From Bacillota bacterium (GTDB taxonomy: Bacteria; Bacillota; Clostridia; Oscillospirales; QAMX01), in NCBI GenBank assembly GCA_029778935.1, contig JAKPBM010000269.1, positions 1-6,776 on the forward strand: a stretch of DNA of 6,776 bases. The letters run 5' to 3'. Positions 6,351 to 6,776 of this stretch are shown in pieces. The notes beneath the pieces were generated by a model that did no database searches, had not been told where the DNA came from, and saw only the letters and a program-made list of their open reading frames with translations. The number at the start of each line of letters is the position of its first letter. Position 1 is the stretch's first letter. A program made the translations under genes and the position numbers.

Positions 6351-6776
6351 ATGCGGCGGATTCTTCTTTCTGCGCGCTATTACGAACAGTTCGGCGCCGA
6401 CTATTCCCTGCCTGTACCCGGGGAGGGGTACGGCGGTTGGAAGCAGGAAATACTCCCGCTGGATTTGGACAAAACGGCGGTGGTCGTCATGCATGCCTGG
6501 GACGTGGGCACGCCGGACGAAAACCCCGGCGTGTATGACGCTTGCGAGTATATCCCCCGCTCCATGGAGATATGCCAAAAGGTGCTGCCGCCGCTGCTGG
6601 CGGCGGTGCGCAGGGCCGGCGTGAAGCTGTACCATGTCGTCGGCGGGGGCGATTACTATAAGGAACTGCCCGCGTACCGGGAAACGGCGGCGCTGGCAGG
6701 CTGCGAGCCGCCTGTGCAAAGAGTGAAAGCGGGTGAAACTGCTCGGGAGCTGCAGCGTTTCCGAGCCGAAAACGTG
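6351..6776 (+). CDS. Isochorismatase-like (cysteine hydrolase fold) protein, 3'-truncated by window
   Basis: The first 142 codons of a gene that is open to the right edge. The ATG at 6351 has an excellent AAAGGAGG at 6337-6344 with 6-nt spacing. After an N-terminal segment rich in aromatics and Gly (YSLPVPGEGYGGW, 18-30) comes strand 1 of the fold, TAVVVMHAWDVGT (42-54), then a long helix with VLPPLLAAVRRAGVKLYHVV, matching the helix-strand unit that follows strand 1 in isochorismatase/nicotinamidase-like hydrolases. In those enzymes strand 1 ends in the catalytic Asp (VIDMQ type); here His48 occupies that place, with Asp51 three residues on. The catalytic Cys region would lie beyond the window. 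It is downstream of the M20 gene on the same strand and could belong to the same pathway. The assignment rests on strand and helix pattern from a partial sequence. Confidence 0.65.
   Translation, partial: MRRILLSARYYEQFGADYSLPVPGEGYGGWKQEILPLDLDKTAVVVMHAWDVGTPDENPGVYDACEYIPRSMEICQKVLPPLLAAVRRAGVKLYHVVGGGDYYKELPAYRETAALAGCEPPVQRVKAGETARELQRFRAENV

Noticed and set aside
1..6776. CRISPR array, insertion sequence or phage genes
   Set aside because: No regularly spaced repeats, transposase motifs, terminal inverted repeats or phage-type genes were seen on either strand.

Overview
The window is about 6.8 kb of GC-rich bacterial DNA, with all supported genes on the + strand. Strong AAGGAGG-type ribosome binding sites, tight stop/start overlaps (ATGA, ATGAGTAA) and a short 12-bp-stem intrinsic terminator suggest a GC-rich member of the Bacillota (Clostridia or Negativicutes). 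That placement is inference; nothing here fixes the genus.

Region 1 (1-2730) is the end of a class II (BtuFCD/FhuBCD-like) ABC importer operon. It holds the C-terminal part of a substrate-binding protein, a FecCD permease and a FecE-type ATPase, each overlapping the next. The substrate is a metal chelate: cobalamin, siderophore-iron or heme. Two very small genes follow: a soluble helical 45-aa protein and a one-helix membrane protein of 49 aa. The second has an in-frame TAG followed by 20 more coding-like codons that end at TAA one base before the terminator stem. Across that TAG the second protein lines up with a motif in the first (EGxP[K/R]xxAxxxA[K/R]D). This is the most unexpected signal in the window.

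Region 2 (2731-6064) begins with a good sigma-A-type promoter (TTGCGC-17-TACAAT) whose -35 lies inside a perfect inverted repeat. It drives three abutting genes: an SDR-fold NAD-dependent epimerase/dehydratase-like protein, a DHDPS/N-acetylneuraminate-lyase superfamily protein, and an M20D amidohydrolase. The first two carry altered active sites (YxxxC in place of YxxxK; HTTQFE in place of GTTGE).

Region 3 (6065-6776) is a 286-bp spacer with several short hairpins and a doubtful micro-ORF. After it comes the 5' part of an isochorismatase-like gene that runs off the right edge. The usual first catalytic Asp of that fold appears to be His.

Together regions 2 and 3 look like a small pathway of dehydrogenase/epimerase, aldolase-type lyase, deacylase and a divergent hydrolase, acting on an unidentified (perhaps N-acylated, 2-oxo-acid-related) metabolite. 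The individual folds are secure; the pathway is inference.
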